From assembly GCA_963682055.1 (NCBI GenBank), contig OY821741.1:21212711-21276710 (forward strand): a stretch of 64,000 bases of DNA. The letters are read 5' to 3'. The notes below the pieces were generated by a model that had not been told where the DNA came from, ran no database searches, and saw only the letters and a list, made by a program, of their open reading frames with translations. Numbering within the stretch: the first letter of the stretch is position 1; the number at the start of each line of letters is the position of its first letter. The translations under genes were made by a program, and so were the position numbers. Below, piece by piece: positions 21,481-33,300 of this stretch. Source of the DNA: Primula veris (taxonomy: Eukaryota > Streptophyta > Magnoliopsida > Ericales > Primulaceae).

Positions 21481-24400
21481 ATGGACTTAATGAGGGAAGG
21501 AAATGCCTTCAACAAACCTCCATTGCTTGAAGGAGGAGTAAACTATGGAGTATGGAAAATTAGGATGAGGTCTTTCATCAAACAGCAGAATGAACATGCA
21601 TGGAAAACTGTTATGTATGGATGGGAGGCTCCAACTACCATGGATAGTGAAGGAGAACTGATTCTCTTACCTGAAGATAGATGGTCTGCTGATGAAGACA
21701 GAAAATCAAGTGCCAACTCAACAGCCATAAACTTGATTTTTGCTGGTGTAACTCTTAGTGTATTCAGGTATATTTCTCATTGTGAAACAGCTAAAGAGGC
21801 ATGGGATATTTTGCAAGTTACTTTTGAAGGAACTACTAAAGTAAAAACTTTCAAAATTCAACAGTTAACTACTCAATTTGAGAACTTAAGAATGGAGGAA
21901 GATGAAAACATTGAACAATTTAATGGTAGAATCTGCCACATTGCTCATCAAGCTGGAACCTTAGGTGAAAAATACAGTGATGCTAAACTTGTTAAGAAAA
22001 CTCTTAGGTCACTCCCAGAAAGGTTTGAAATTAAGGTCACAGCTATTGAAAAATCAACTGACTTAGATAATCTTAAACTTGAAGAACTCATAGGAAATCT
22101 AAGTACTCATGAACTAAAATTCTTCAAACATAAAAGACCAGAAAAGGGAATAGCATTTCAAGCTAAGAAATCTGAATCTAATGTCTGTGATAAAATGAGT
22201 GATGAAGAACAACTAGCTTTCTTTGCAAAAAAGGTTTACAAGAAGTTTTATAAGAAAAAGGAAGATGATACTGGTTCATCTAAAAACTTTCAGAAAAAGG
22301 ATAACCAGTTTAAGACAGAGTCTAGGTTCAACAATAACTCTACAGGAAAGTGGAATTCCAAAGAGAAGGAACAAAGAATACAAACCTAAAGAGATTCAGT
22401 GTAGAGAATGTAGAGGTTTTGGTCATATTCAGGCTGAGTGTGCAAACACTTTAAAAAGAAACAAAAATGCTTATATAACCACTCATAGTGATAGTGATTC
22501 TGAGAGCAACAGTGATGAAGAGGATGGTTCTAATTTTGTTAATTTCATGGGAATAATCACTGAAAAAGAACCTACTTATGAAAGTGACTGTGAGCAGGTT
22601 TCAACCATAGTTACCACTGCCATTGAAACATATAGCAGTGATGAGGAAGAACCTTCTGATGAAAACATTACTAAGCAATACCTTGTTCTGTATGAAAAGT
22701 ATAAATGTCTGAGTAAACAATCCTTAATCATAAGCAAACTGAATGTTGATCTAAAGGATGAGGTTAAAAGTCTTACTGAGAAGCTTAAACTACAACTGGC
22801 TGAACTTACTGAAACTAAAAAGATAATAAAATTGCTGAATGTTTCTGCTTCAGATAAATTAGATGACATGCTGTCATATTCTAGAGGCTCGAAAGATATC
22901 AGTGGTCTAGGTTACTATGGTGGTAAAAGTACAGGAAAAACTACTTTTATTGAAGCTGTTGCTAAAGCTAAAACTCATGAGTTTGATCATAAAGTTAGAA
23001 GCTCAGTTGCAACCAGAGTTGCAACCAGGAATAAAACTCAGGTTTATGTAAAGAAGGTTGGAAGCTCAGTTACAACCAAAGTTGCAACCATGAATAAACT
23101 GAATAGCTTTAGGGATAAAAATAACTTTAGGTTGAAGTTGTGTAATTTCTGTAAAAAATCTGGTCATTCTGAAATCCAGTGTTATTTAAAAAGAAACAGA
23201 AAGTATATTTCCCAGAAAACCTGGTTGGCTTCTGTCAATAAAAATTTGAAATGGGTCTGGAAAGTTAAAGAAAAAGCAACCTTAATTGCTAACAACAAAG
23301 CTGTTATTAACTCCTTGAATGCTATTACTTCTAATGATTGGTATTTTGACAGTGGATGCTCTAAGCATATGACAGGTACTGCAAGTCTCCTAAAAAATGT
23401 CACCATTCTTACAGGTAACACTGTTGTGTTTGGAGGTGGAGATACAGGTAAAATTGTTGGTAAAGGTACCTTAAACAAACCTGGAATGCCTAATATTGAG
23501 GATGTTTTTCTTGTAGATGGTCTAAAAGCTAATCTTATTAGTATCAGTCAACTCTGTGATAATGAAATGACTGTTAAATTTGACAAAGAAAGGTGTCTAA
23601 TTACTAATCTTAACAATGATTTAATCATGACTGGAATTAGATCAACCAACAGCTGCTATGTGTCTGAAAAAGAATTGCCTCAAAGTAGGTGTAATCAAGC
23701 CATTACTAATAATGTAGATATTTGGCATAAAAGGCTTGGGCATGTGAATTACAAAACTTTAGATAAGCTTGTTAAAAAGGAATTGATAAGAGGAATTCCT
23801 AAAATTACTGCTAAAACTCAAAGTGTCTGTGGTGATTGTGCTATACGCAAACAAACCAAAAGTATTCACAAAAGTACTAGTCAAATCTACACTAAGAGAA
23901 TCTTAGAACTTGTTCATATTGACTTGATGGGTCCTATGCAAACTGCTAGTATAGGTGGTAAGAAGTACATTTTGGTAGTTGTAGATGATTTCTCTAGATA
24001 CTCTTGGGTAGTGTTCTTAAAGGATAAGTCTGAAACTTTTGAACTGTTCAAAACTCTGTGCTTAAAACTGCAACTTGAAAAGGGTTCCACTAGTGGTAAT
24101 ATTGCTAGGATTAGAAGTGATCATGGAACTGAATTTGAAAACATCAAGTTTAGAGAATTCTGCAACTCCTTAGATATAAGTCATGAGTTCTCTGCTCCTA
24201 AGACTCCACAGCAAAATGGCATAGTTGAAAGGAAAAATAGAACCATTCAGGAAATGGCTAGAGTAATGCTTAACTCTAAGAAACTTGCCAACAGATTTTG
24301 GACTGAAGCTGTTAATACTGCCTGTTATATTGTTAATAGAGTCTATATTACTAAAGGTACTTCCATGACAGCTTATGAAATATGGAAAGGTAGAAAACCC

Positions 24401-26461
24401 AATGTAAAGTATTTTCAAGTTTTTGGATGTGTTTGCTACATTCTCAGAGATAGAGAGCATCTTGGTAAATTTGACTCTAAAAGTGATAAAGAGATTTTTC
24501 TTGGTTATGCTCAGAATAGTAGAGCATTTAGAGTCTTCAATCAAAGAACAAACTGTGTTATGGAATCTTATAATGTGTTATTTGATGACCTAAAAACTGT
24601 TGATGAGATTACAGGTGATGATGAACAGGCTGAGACTGCAGAAAAAGAGAAAGAAGAGACTCAACAAACTGGAAGTCCCAGAGTGGTTGGAAGTCCAGTT
24701 GCAACTGAAGTTACAACTGAGGTTGGAACCACAGTTGAAACCCAGAATGCTGCTGAGTCTGAAGAAGAAGAAGAAAGTTCTCATGTTCAGTCAACTAGCA
24801 GGCCTCGCTATGTAAGGACTCAGAAAAATCATTCTCTTGACAATGTCATAGGAGAAGTTACTTCAGGTATGAAAACCAGAGGTAAAAGAAATAATGTTGT
24901 TCACTTTGCTTGTTATATCTCTCAGTTAGAACCTAAGAATATAAAAGAAGCTTTAGAAGATAGTGAATGGATTTTAGCTATGCAGGATGAATTGGCTCAA
25001 TTTGAGAGAAATGATGTATGGACTTTAGTACCCAGACCTTCTAATAAAAATGTTATAGGGACTAAATGGATTTTTAGAAATAAAAGTGATGAGGATGGAG
25101 TGATTATCAGGAATAAAACTAGGTTGGTAGCTCAGGGTTATACACAAATTGAGGGAATTGACTTTGATGAAACCTTTGCACCTGTAGCTAGAATTGAATC
25201 CATTAGAATGCTATTATCTCTTGCATGTCTGTATGATTTTAAACTGTTTCAACTTGACATAAAGAGTGCTTTTCTGAATGGTGTGATTAATGAAGAGGTT
25301 TATGTCTGTCAACCTAAGGGATTTGAAGATCCAAACCTTCATGAACATGTTTATTTGCTGAAAAAGGCCTTGTATGGTCTTAAGCAAGCTCCTAGAGCTT
25401 GGTATGATAGATTAACCAAGTTTTTGCTTGAAAAAGGTTTCAACAGAGGGGGAGTTGATAAAACTCTGTTTACCAAGAAAACTACAAAGGATATAATAAT
25501 TGCTCAAATATATGTTGATGACATTGTTTTTGGATCTACTTCTAATAAAAGGGTAGAAGAATTCATTTCTGATATGAAGAATGAATTTGAAATGAGTGGT
25601 GAAGGAGAACTAACTTACTTTCTAGGATTGCAAATTAAACAGAATGAGAAAGGAATTTTCCTTTGCCAAAGTAAGTATGCAGACAATCTTGTTAAGAAGT
25701 TTGGTCTAAGTGAGAGTAATGAAAAGAGAACTCCTATGAGTACTACCCTTAAACTGTCTAAAAATGATAAAGGAAAAAGTGTTTGTCCCAGTCTTTATAG
25801 ATCCATGATTGGAAGTTTGCTGTATTTAACTGCTAGTAGACCAGACCTTTGCTTAAGTGTAGGAGTTTGTGCCAGATATCAAGCAAATCCTTTAGAACCT
25901 CATCTTCTAGCTGTCAAAAGAATTCTAAGGTATGTAAAAGGAACACCTCATCTAGGCCTATGGTATTCTAAAGATACAAACCATTTTCTTAGTGGCTACT
26001 GTGATGCAGATTGGGAAGGAAACATAGATGATAGAAAGAGTACTTCTGGTGGGTGTTTTTATTTTGGGAACAACCTTGTTTCTTGGTTCAGTAAAAAGCA
26101 AAATTGCATATCTTTTTCTACTGCTGAAGCAGAATATGTTGCAGCTGGACGTGGATGCACTCAATTAATTTGGATGAAACAGATGTTACCTGATTATAAT
26201 GTTAAACAAGAAGTATTAACTCTGTTTTGTGATAACAAAAGTGCTATAGATTTAGCTAAAAATCCAGTTCAACATTCCATAACCAAACATATTGATCTAA
26301 GGCATCATTTTATAAGAGAACTAGTTGAAGAAAAGAGCTTAATTTTAGAACATGTTTCAACTGAAAGACAATTGGCAGATATTTTCACAAAACCCCTTGA
26401 TACAAACAAGTTTGAATCATTAAGAAGTGACATAGGGGTATGTCATTATCAATCTAATTGA
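21481..26461 (+). pseudogene. gag-pol: Sirevirus gag-pol, unit 1, 2-bp frameshift in gag
   Basis: The same polyprotein as the intact frame of unit 2, but a 2-bp deletion near 22369 (gaaggaacaaag against gaaggataacaaag) ends the gag frame at 22387-22389, just before the first zinc knuckle. The rest, from NKEYKPKEIQCREC to the stop at 26459-26461, is open in another frame. It lacks one 12-bp module in the pol linker (VATEVTTEVGTT). Private changes at conserved places include LDISHE for LGISHE, FWTEA for FWAEA and DKEIFLG for DKGIFLG. It shares the altered RNase H residues of units 2-3 (DADWEGN, ISFSTAEAEY, AAGRG). Unless frameshifting bypasses the lesion, no pol product is expected. Confidence 0.93.
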
Positions 26462-27427
26462 ATATTCTTGCTAAATATGTCTATATTGAGTACCTTCAAT
26501 AATTTTCATTTCTAAGGTTAAGTCTTAATTGAGCTATGGTGTTTTTGTTTTGAAAAAGACGCTTTTTGGTGTCTCAAAAACAGATGTGAGGTAACTTGTC
26601 CTTGAAAACCTATCTGGTAATAGAGTTGCAAGCACAAAGTGCAAATTTTGTTTGTGGTTGCAAGCTCAGTTGCAACCTCAGTTGAAACCTCATTCTCTCA
26701 ATAACTGGTTGGAAGTTCAGTTACAACTTCAGTTGAAACCTCGTGTTAAAAATACTGGTTGCAAGCTCAGTTGTAACATCAGTTGAAACCTCAGTCTATT
26801 TTATAACTGCCAAGACATGGTCTTGTGATTTTTGACATCACTTATTCTCTTTCCTTGCTGAGGTCATCAAACTAGTTTTTGTGTAGAGATAAAAACGGAT
26901 TTGCTCAATATAAGCTCCTGAAATCTAATCTTTATTAAGGCTATTCAATGATAAACATATTTTCTTGGGTAAATTGCTAGATTTTCGTTTTTCAAAAGCT
27001 TGAATATCTGTCAAATTGATATCTTTATCTTGAATCAATTCAAATTCCCTTAAAAGCTTCAACTCTTGAATTTTCAAATTTGGATAAATCTGTTTAAAAA
27101 GGAATGTTTATCTGTATTAATTGCTGGATTTATCTTTTTACCAACTGTTTCCTTCGTGATTTAAGCTGTTTAATGTTTCAAATTTTTGTTGATAAGAACT
27201 TTCCTAATTTTTGGCTAAATCTGTTTCATAATTGATTTGCATGTATCTCTTTCCAATTGCAAAAGGATATGGACTTTATTGCTATTTATACAAAATTCTT
27301 TTTATATCCAAACTCAATTACACTTTACAGAATTACTCTCTCTCTCTCTAAACTGTACTAAAAATCCTACTCTTTGTTAAACCCACTGCTAGGTTCTAAG
27401 TACGGTTCCAACCTCCCTGTTGCAACC
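26462..27427 (+). other. spacer between pol and ORF2, unit 1
   Basis: 966 bp with three ~50-bp repeats at 26655-26804 that carry GTTGCAAC variants, a TATTTATA at 27283-27290, a tttacag near 27324-27330 and a CT run at about 27336-27349. The last three could form a downstream promoter or a splice acceptor for ORF2. Confidence 0.6.
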
Positions 27428-28738
27428 ATGTCTAATAACCCCAATTCTGATGATGATTGCACTCTAAGAGATTTCGTGAACAAATCTTCAACAAGTCATC
27501 GCTCTAAGGCTAAGGTAAGTGAGTCCTCTTCTCCTAAGACACGTAGGACTAAAAAGCGTCCTAGGAAGAATCCTATTTATGATCCTTTTGTTGCTAAGTT
27601 TGAGTATGATAAAAAATTCAATGCAGTTGATCCTAAGTTCTGGAGTAGAAGAACTTATAGGAGATTTAGGGCTTTTTCTAGTAAAGAAATCCACTGTGAA
27701 AGGAAGCTCAATTTGGTCAGTTATCCACACATACAGGTGTATGTTGAAAAGCTGTTGCATGCAGTTGGTTTAGGAAAAACAATTACTTTTGCTGAATCTT
27801 TTCTTCCTTCTGTTGTTAAAGAATTCTATGCTAATCTTAGTAGCATTGTATTTGATGAGGGAAACCCTGCTTATGGGAGAGTTTTTCTGAGAGGTCTTAT
27901 CTTGGATTTTACTCCAAAACTTATTAATGATTTCCTAAATACACCCAATCCTGCTGTTGAAGATGTTAATTATGACTTTGAAGTCATTGCCTTGGTTCTA
28001 ACTGGAAGAAATAATAGATTTGATGGGAATTCCATCAAAACATCCTCTCTCACTCTGTGTACTGCTGTTCTGCACAAAATAGCTAGGTTTAATTGGACCC
28101 CAACCAAACAACCCTCAAAAGTTAGCAAAGATATGGCTACCTTTCTGTATAAAATTATGGATTCTAGGCCTATCAACTTTGGACATCACGTCTTCAATCT
28201 CATAAGAGATTTCAGTAACACAGATTCTACTTCCACTCTCCTTCCTTTCCCCTGCCTAATATCTGGTATGATTCTAGGCCAAGGTTATTCTATGGGCAGA
28301 AATTCTCCTATCAATATCATGAATGAACCCTCCTCTGATTGTCCATCTGCCCTATACATTTCTGCTAAGTTGCTAAAAGAAGGGCATGTTAATGACATAT
28401 CTGGAGAAAAGGGCAAAGAAAAAGAAGAAGAGACACCTAATGCTCCTTCAGAAAAGAAGAAGGGTGTAAGGTGGTATTTGAAGCAAAAGTTGGCTTACAA
28501 TGAAGAAAGGAGGGCTGAGCTGGATACTGATGACTATCAAATCAAGAAGTTGCTGGAAAATCTTATAGAAAGTGAAAGTGATAGTGACAGTGATGGTGGT
28601 GCCAGTGATGGGAATGCAACTCACAGTGATGATGGCTTCTCTATAAGCAGTAAGGATGACAATGCAGAAGATGAAGAGATGGTAAGAACCAATCCTCTCA
28701 GAGAAAGAGCTCCACATTCTGATATTCCTCGTGACTGA
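27428..28738 (+). CDS. env-position ORF2, unit 1 (putative plant transposon protein-like)
   Basis: 436 codons from the first ATG (MSNNPNSDDDCTLRDFV); an upstream TTG in frame is not a plausible start. A basic N-terminal patch (SPKTRRTKKRPRKNP) resembles a nuclear localisation signal. The central region (FVAKFEYDKKFNAVDPKFWS to LPFPCLISGMILGQG) resembles the domain annotated as putative plant transposon protein in Athila- and SIRE-type ORFs. The tail is acidic (SESDSDSDGG, DDNAEDEE). I see no signal peptide or clear membrane span. Unit 1 has Met in DEEMVRT where the others have Val. Function unknown. Confidence 0.8.
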   Translation: MSNNPNSDDDCTLRDFVNKSSTSHRSKAKVSESSSPKTRRTKKRPRKNPIYDPFVAKFEYDKKFNAVDPKFWSRRTYRRFRAFSSKEIHCERKLNLVSYPHIQVYVEKLLHAVGLGKTITFAESFLPSVVKEFYANLSSIVFDEGNPAYGRVFLRGLILDFTPKLINDFLNTPNPAVEDVNYDFEVIALVLTGRNNRFDGNSIKTSSLTLCTAVLHKIARFNWTPTKQPSKVSKDMATFLYKIMDSRPINFGHHVFNLIRDFSNTDSTSTLLPFPCLISGMILGQGYSMGRNSPINIMNEPSSDCPSALYISAKLLKEGHVNDISGEKGKEKEEETPNAPSEKKKGVRWYLKQKLAYNEERRAELDTDDYQIKKLLENLIESESDSDSDGGASDGNATHSDDGFSISSKDDNAEDEEMVRTNPLRERAPHSDIPRD

Positions 28739-29045
28739 GTACAATGGTTGCTGACAAATAGGGGGAGTGAAGTTTATGAAGTTTATGATCAGTGTATGTT
28801 TTGTTTTGGTTTTGTTGTTCAGTTTCATTCAATTTCAAGACTCAATGTTATGCCATGTTTTTTTTGTCTTTAATATTTACTGCAATTTCAAGTTTGAAGT
28901 ATGGTTGTTTTTAAATTGAATATGTGAATGATTGTGCTTATTTAAAATGCCTGAAATTCTAACATACAGGGGGAGCTTACTGATATTGAATTTGCAGGTG
29001 GATGGGATGACTTATAAACTTAATTGATTTGTCAAAACCAATGAC

Positions 29046-29057
29046 AAAGGGGGAGAT
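29046..29057 (+). promoter_or_regulatory. polypurine tract before LTR2
   Basis: aaagggggagat abuts TGTTAGG. An inverted repeat tttgtca (29028-29034)/tgacaaa (29042-29048) overlaps its start and could form a hairpin. Two further ggggag tracts lie upstream at 28761-28767 and 28969-28975. Confidence 0.88.
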
Positions 29058-30323
29058 TGTTAGGACCAGATTCCTGGTCTAAATATTGCTTATTGTCTAT
29101 TGGATTTTACTAAATAAATCCTAACTGTTACTACGAACTAAGACAGCATTGACAGGTTTTAAGTACTAGTTGTAACCTCAGTTACAACCTATGTTGACAG
29201 GTTTCAAGTATCAGTTGCAACCTCAGTTGCAACCTACTAAGTCAATAGTGACAGGTTCCAAGTACCAGTTGCAACCTCAGTTGCAACCTACTAAGTCAGT
29301 AGTAACAGGGTTCAAGTACTAGTTGCAACCTCAGTTGCAACCACAGTTCCAACCTGCTGCTCAGCAGTATTCTGTCTAGTTCTGTGAATCTGCATAGCTG
29401 TTATTTATTAATTGTTAATTGACTCTACAGCATGCAGGATATATTCTCATATGATTCTAAAAGTTCAATATGCGTTTAAGTGAGAATATCAAAGTGGTAA
29501 GGAAAGATTTCCTAAAAGGTATAAAGAGATTAGTTATGTTTCCTTTAAATTTATAATTCTATATCTCTATTCTTATACTAATCCTTATCACATGTTTCAA
29601 TCCTTGTTCCTTATCAATTTAGTATGATAGGTTTTAAGATTGAATAAAATCAGGAGTTAATGTTTTTCATGAATACCTAAAAGATATCTTTTCAAGATAT
29701 GATCCTTTTATATGATTCCTAGCTATAGGACAATGCTAACTCCTACAATCAAGCTGGTTATTAAACAAGTATCAACCAATGATGATTGGAGTCAATCAAT
29801 GCTGAAGTATCACGCAATGCATGGGAAGATTGAAGCCAATCAACAAAGTCAAAAAGCAATCAAAAGATATTGAAGATTGAAGATTGTTTTTACTTGCTTA
29901 TATAGTTAATAACTTGGCTTGTAATTTGTGTGTGTTCTAAATTATAAAGAACTTATTTTCTAGAGAGAATACACGTGAGCTTTAAAAAGAAAACAATGGT
30001 GGGATGCCATTGATTTATAAGTGATAGTTATAGAGTAGGAGCAATATAGAGATAGGCAGAAAAACCTAGAGGGAGTCTAAGTGTTTTTCGTTAAGACTTG
30101 AGTCCTATATTGTAAGCTTTTTATAATATCATAATCTGGGTAAGTGCCCCGGAGACGTAGCCTAGTTAGGTGAACTCCGTTGTTAAATGTGCGTGTGATT
30201 TAATTTACGTACATTTAACATTTTACAGTTCTGTCCATTTATACACTGGGTTCTAACTGTGGTTGCAACCTCACTTAGAACCTAACTGCAAAACTGCAAC
30301 TAGAACAGCGGATAGGAATTTCA
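29058..30323 (+). repeat. Sirevirus LTR2 (shared by units 1 and 2)
   Basis: 1266 bp; no difference from LTR3 and LTR4 found by eye. It is bounded by a polypurine tract on the left and a primer-binding site on the right, so it acts as 3' LTR of unit 1 and 5' LTR of unit 2. The GTTGCAAC repeat block is at 29151-29357, with perfect palindromes at 29214, 29226, 29268, 29280, 29322 and 29334. Confidence 0.93.
29151..29357. repeat. 54-bp tandem repeats with GTTGCAAC modules, LTR2
   Basis: Units 29151-29195 (45 bp), 29196-29249, 29250-29303 and 29304-29357 (54 bp each). Palindrome starts are exactly 12 bp apart within a unit and 54 bp apart between units. Confidence 0.92.
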
Positions 30324-30337
30324 ATTGGTATCAGAGC
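30324..30337 (+). promoter_or_regulatory. primer-binding site of unit 2
   Basis: attggtatcagagc, complementary to the 3' end of initiator tRNA-Met, immediately after the LTR2 end. Confidence 0.9.
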
Positions 30338-30382
30338 TTCACACTAGATCTTACTTAGTGTGGATCCTGTGTTCTAGTAACA

Positions 30383-33300
30383 ATGGACTTAATGAGGGAA
30401 GGAAATGCCTTCAACAAACCTCCATTGCTTGAAGGAGGAGTAAACTATGGAGTATGGAAAATTAGGATGAGGTCTTTCATCAAACAGCAGAATGAACATG
30501 CATGGAAAACTGTTATGTATGGATGGGAGGCTCCAACTACCATGGATAGTGAAGGAGAACTGATTCTCTTACCTGAAGATAGATGGTCTGCTGATGAAGA
30601 CAGAAAATCAAGTGCCAACTCAACAGCCATAAACTTGATTTTTGCTGGTGTAACTCTTAGTGTATTCAGGTATATTTCTCATTGTGAAACAGCTAAAGAG
30701 GCATGGGATATTTTGCAAGTTACTTTTGAAGGAACTACTAAAGTAAAAGCTTTCAAACTTCAACAGTTAACTACTCAATTTGAGAACTTAAGAATGGAGG
30801 AAGATGAAAACATTGAACAATTTAATGGTAGAATCTGCCACATTGCTCATCAAGCTGGAACCTTAGGTGAAAAATACAGTGATGCTAAACTTGTTAAGAA
30901 AACTCTTATGTCACTCCCAGAAAGGTTTGAAATTAAGGTCACAGCTATTGAAAAATCAACTGACTTAGATAATCTTAAACTTGAAGAACTCATAGGAAAT
31001 CTAAGTACTCATGAACTAAAATTCTTCAAACATAAAAGACCAGAAAAGGGAATAGGATTTCAAGCTAAGAAATCTGAATCTAATGTCTGTGATAAAATGA
31101 GTGATGAAGAACAACTAGCTTTCTTTGCAAAAAAGGTTTACAAGAAGTTTTATAAGAAAAAGGAAGATGATACTGGTTCATCTAAAAACTTTCAGAAAAA
31201 GGATAACCAGTTTAAGACAGAGTCTAGGTTCAACAATAACTCTACAGGAAAGTGGAATTCCAAAGAGAAGGATAACAAAGAATACAAACCTAAAGAGATT
31301 CAGTGTAGAGAATGTAGAGGTTTTGGTCATATTCAGGCTGAGTGTGCAAACACTTTAAAAAGAAACAAAAATGCTTATATAACCACTCATAGTGATAGTG
31401 ATTCTGAGAGCAACAGTGATGAAGAGGATGGTTCTAATTTTGTTAATTTCATGGGAATAATCACTGAAAAAGAACCTACTTATGAAAGTGACTGTGAGCA
31501 GGTTTCAACCATAGTTACAACTGCCATTGAAACATATAGCAGTGATGAGGAAGAACCTTCTGATGAAAACATTACTAAGCAATACCTTGTTCTGTATGAA
31601 AAGTATAAATGTCTGAGTAAACAATCCTTAATCATAAGCAAACTGAATGTTGATCTAAAGGATGAGGTTAAAAGTCTTACTGAGAAGCTTAAACTACAAC
31701 TGGCTGAACTTACTGAAACTAAAAAGATAATAAAATTGCTGAATGTTTCTGCTTCAGATAAATTAGATGACATGCTGTCATATTCTAGAGGCTCCAAAGA
31801 TATCAGTGGTCTAGGTTACTATGGTGGTAAAAGTACAGGAAAAACTACTTTTATTGAAGCTGTTGCTAAAGCTAAAACTCATGAGTTTGATCATAAAGTT
31901 AGAAGCTCAGTTGCAACCATAGTTGCAACCAGGAATAAAACTCAGGTTTATGTAAAGAAGGTTGGAAGCTCAGTTACAACCAAAGTTGCAACCATGAATA
32001 AACTGAATAGCTTTAGGGATAAAAATAACTTTAGGTTGAAGTTGTGTAATTTCTGTAAAAAATCTGGTCATTCTGAAATCCAGTGTTATTTAAAAAGAAA
32101 CAGAAAGTATATTTCCCAGAAAACCTGGTTGGCTTCTGTCAATAAAAATTTGAAATGGGTCTGGAAAGTTAAAGAAAAAGCAACCTTAATTGCTAACAAC
32201 AAAGCTGTTATTAACTCCTTGAATGCTGTTACTTCTAATGATTGGTATTTTGACAGTGGATGCTCTAAGCATATGACAGGTACTGCAAGTCTCCTAAAAA
32301 ATGTCACCATTCTTACAGGTAACACTGTTGTGTTTGGAGGTGGAGATACAGGTAAAATTGTTGGTAAAGGTACCTTAAACAAACCTGGAATGCCTAATAT
32401 TGAGGATGTTTTTCTTGTAGATGGTCTAAAAGCTAATCTTATTAGTATCAGTCAACTCTGTGATAATGAAATGACTGTTAAATTTGACAAAGAAAGGTGT
32501 CTAATTACTAATCTTAACAATGATTTAATCATGACTGGAATTAGATCAACCAACAGCTGCTATGTGTCTGAAAAAGAATTGCCTCAAAGTAGGTGTAATC
32601 AAGCCATTACTAATAATGTAGATATTTGGCATAAAAGGCTTGGGCATGTGAATTACAAAACTTTAGATAAGCTTGTTAAAAAGGAATTGATAAGAGGAAT
32701 TCCTAAAATTACTGCTAAAACTCAAAGTGTCTGTGGTGATTGTGCTATACGCAAACAAACCAAAAGTATTCACAAAAGTACTAGTCAAATCTACACTAAG
32801 AGAATCTTAGAACTTGTTCATATTGACTTGATGGGTCCTATGCAAACTGCTAGTATAGGTGGTAAGAAGTACATTTTGGTAGTTGTAGATGATTTCTCTA
32901 GATACTCTTGGGTAGTGTTCTTAAAGGATAAGTCTGAAACTTTTGAACTGTTCAAAACTCTGTGCTTAAAACTGCAACTTGAAAAGGGTTCCACTAGTGG
33001 TAATATTGCTAGGATTAGAAGTGATCATGGAACTGAATTTGAAAACATCAAGTTTAGAGAATTCTGCAACTCCTTAGGTATAAGTCATGAGTTCTCTGCT
33101 CCTAAGACTCCACAGCAAAATGGCATAGTTGAAAGGAAAAATAGAACCATTCAGGAAATGGCTAGAGTAATGCTTAACTCTAAGAAACTTGCCAACAGAT
33201 TTTGGGCTGAAGCTGTTAATACTGCCTGTCATATTGTTAATAGAGTCTATATTACTAAAGGTACTTCCATGACAGCTTATGAAATATGGAAAGGTAGAAA

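Noticed and set aside
27374..27427. Extended ORF2 start giving an extra 18 N-terminal residues
   Set aside because: It begins at TTG, not ATG. The first ATG at 27428 is preceded by caacc and is the plausible start in every unit.
28448..28828. 126-codon minus-strand frame repeated in all four Sirevirus units (also 124-, 105-, 98- and 90-codon frames)
   Set aside because: They recur only because the units are near-identical. Each is antisense to gag-pol or ORF2, with no recognisable domain.
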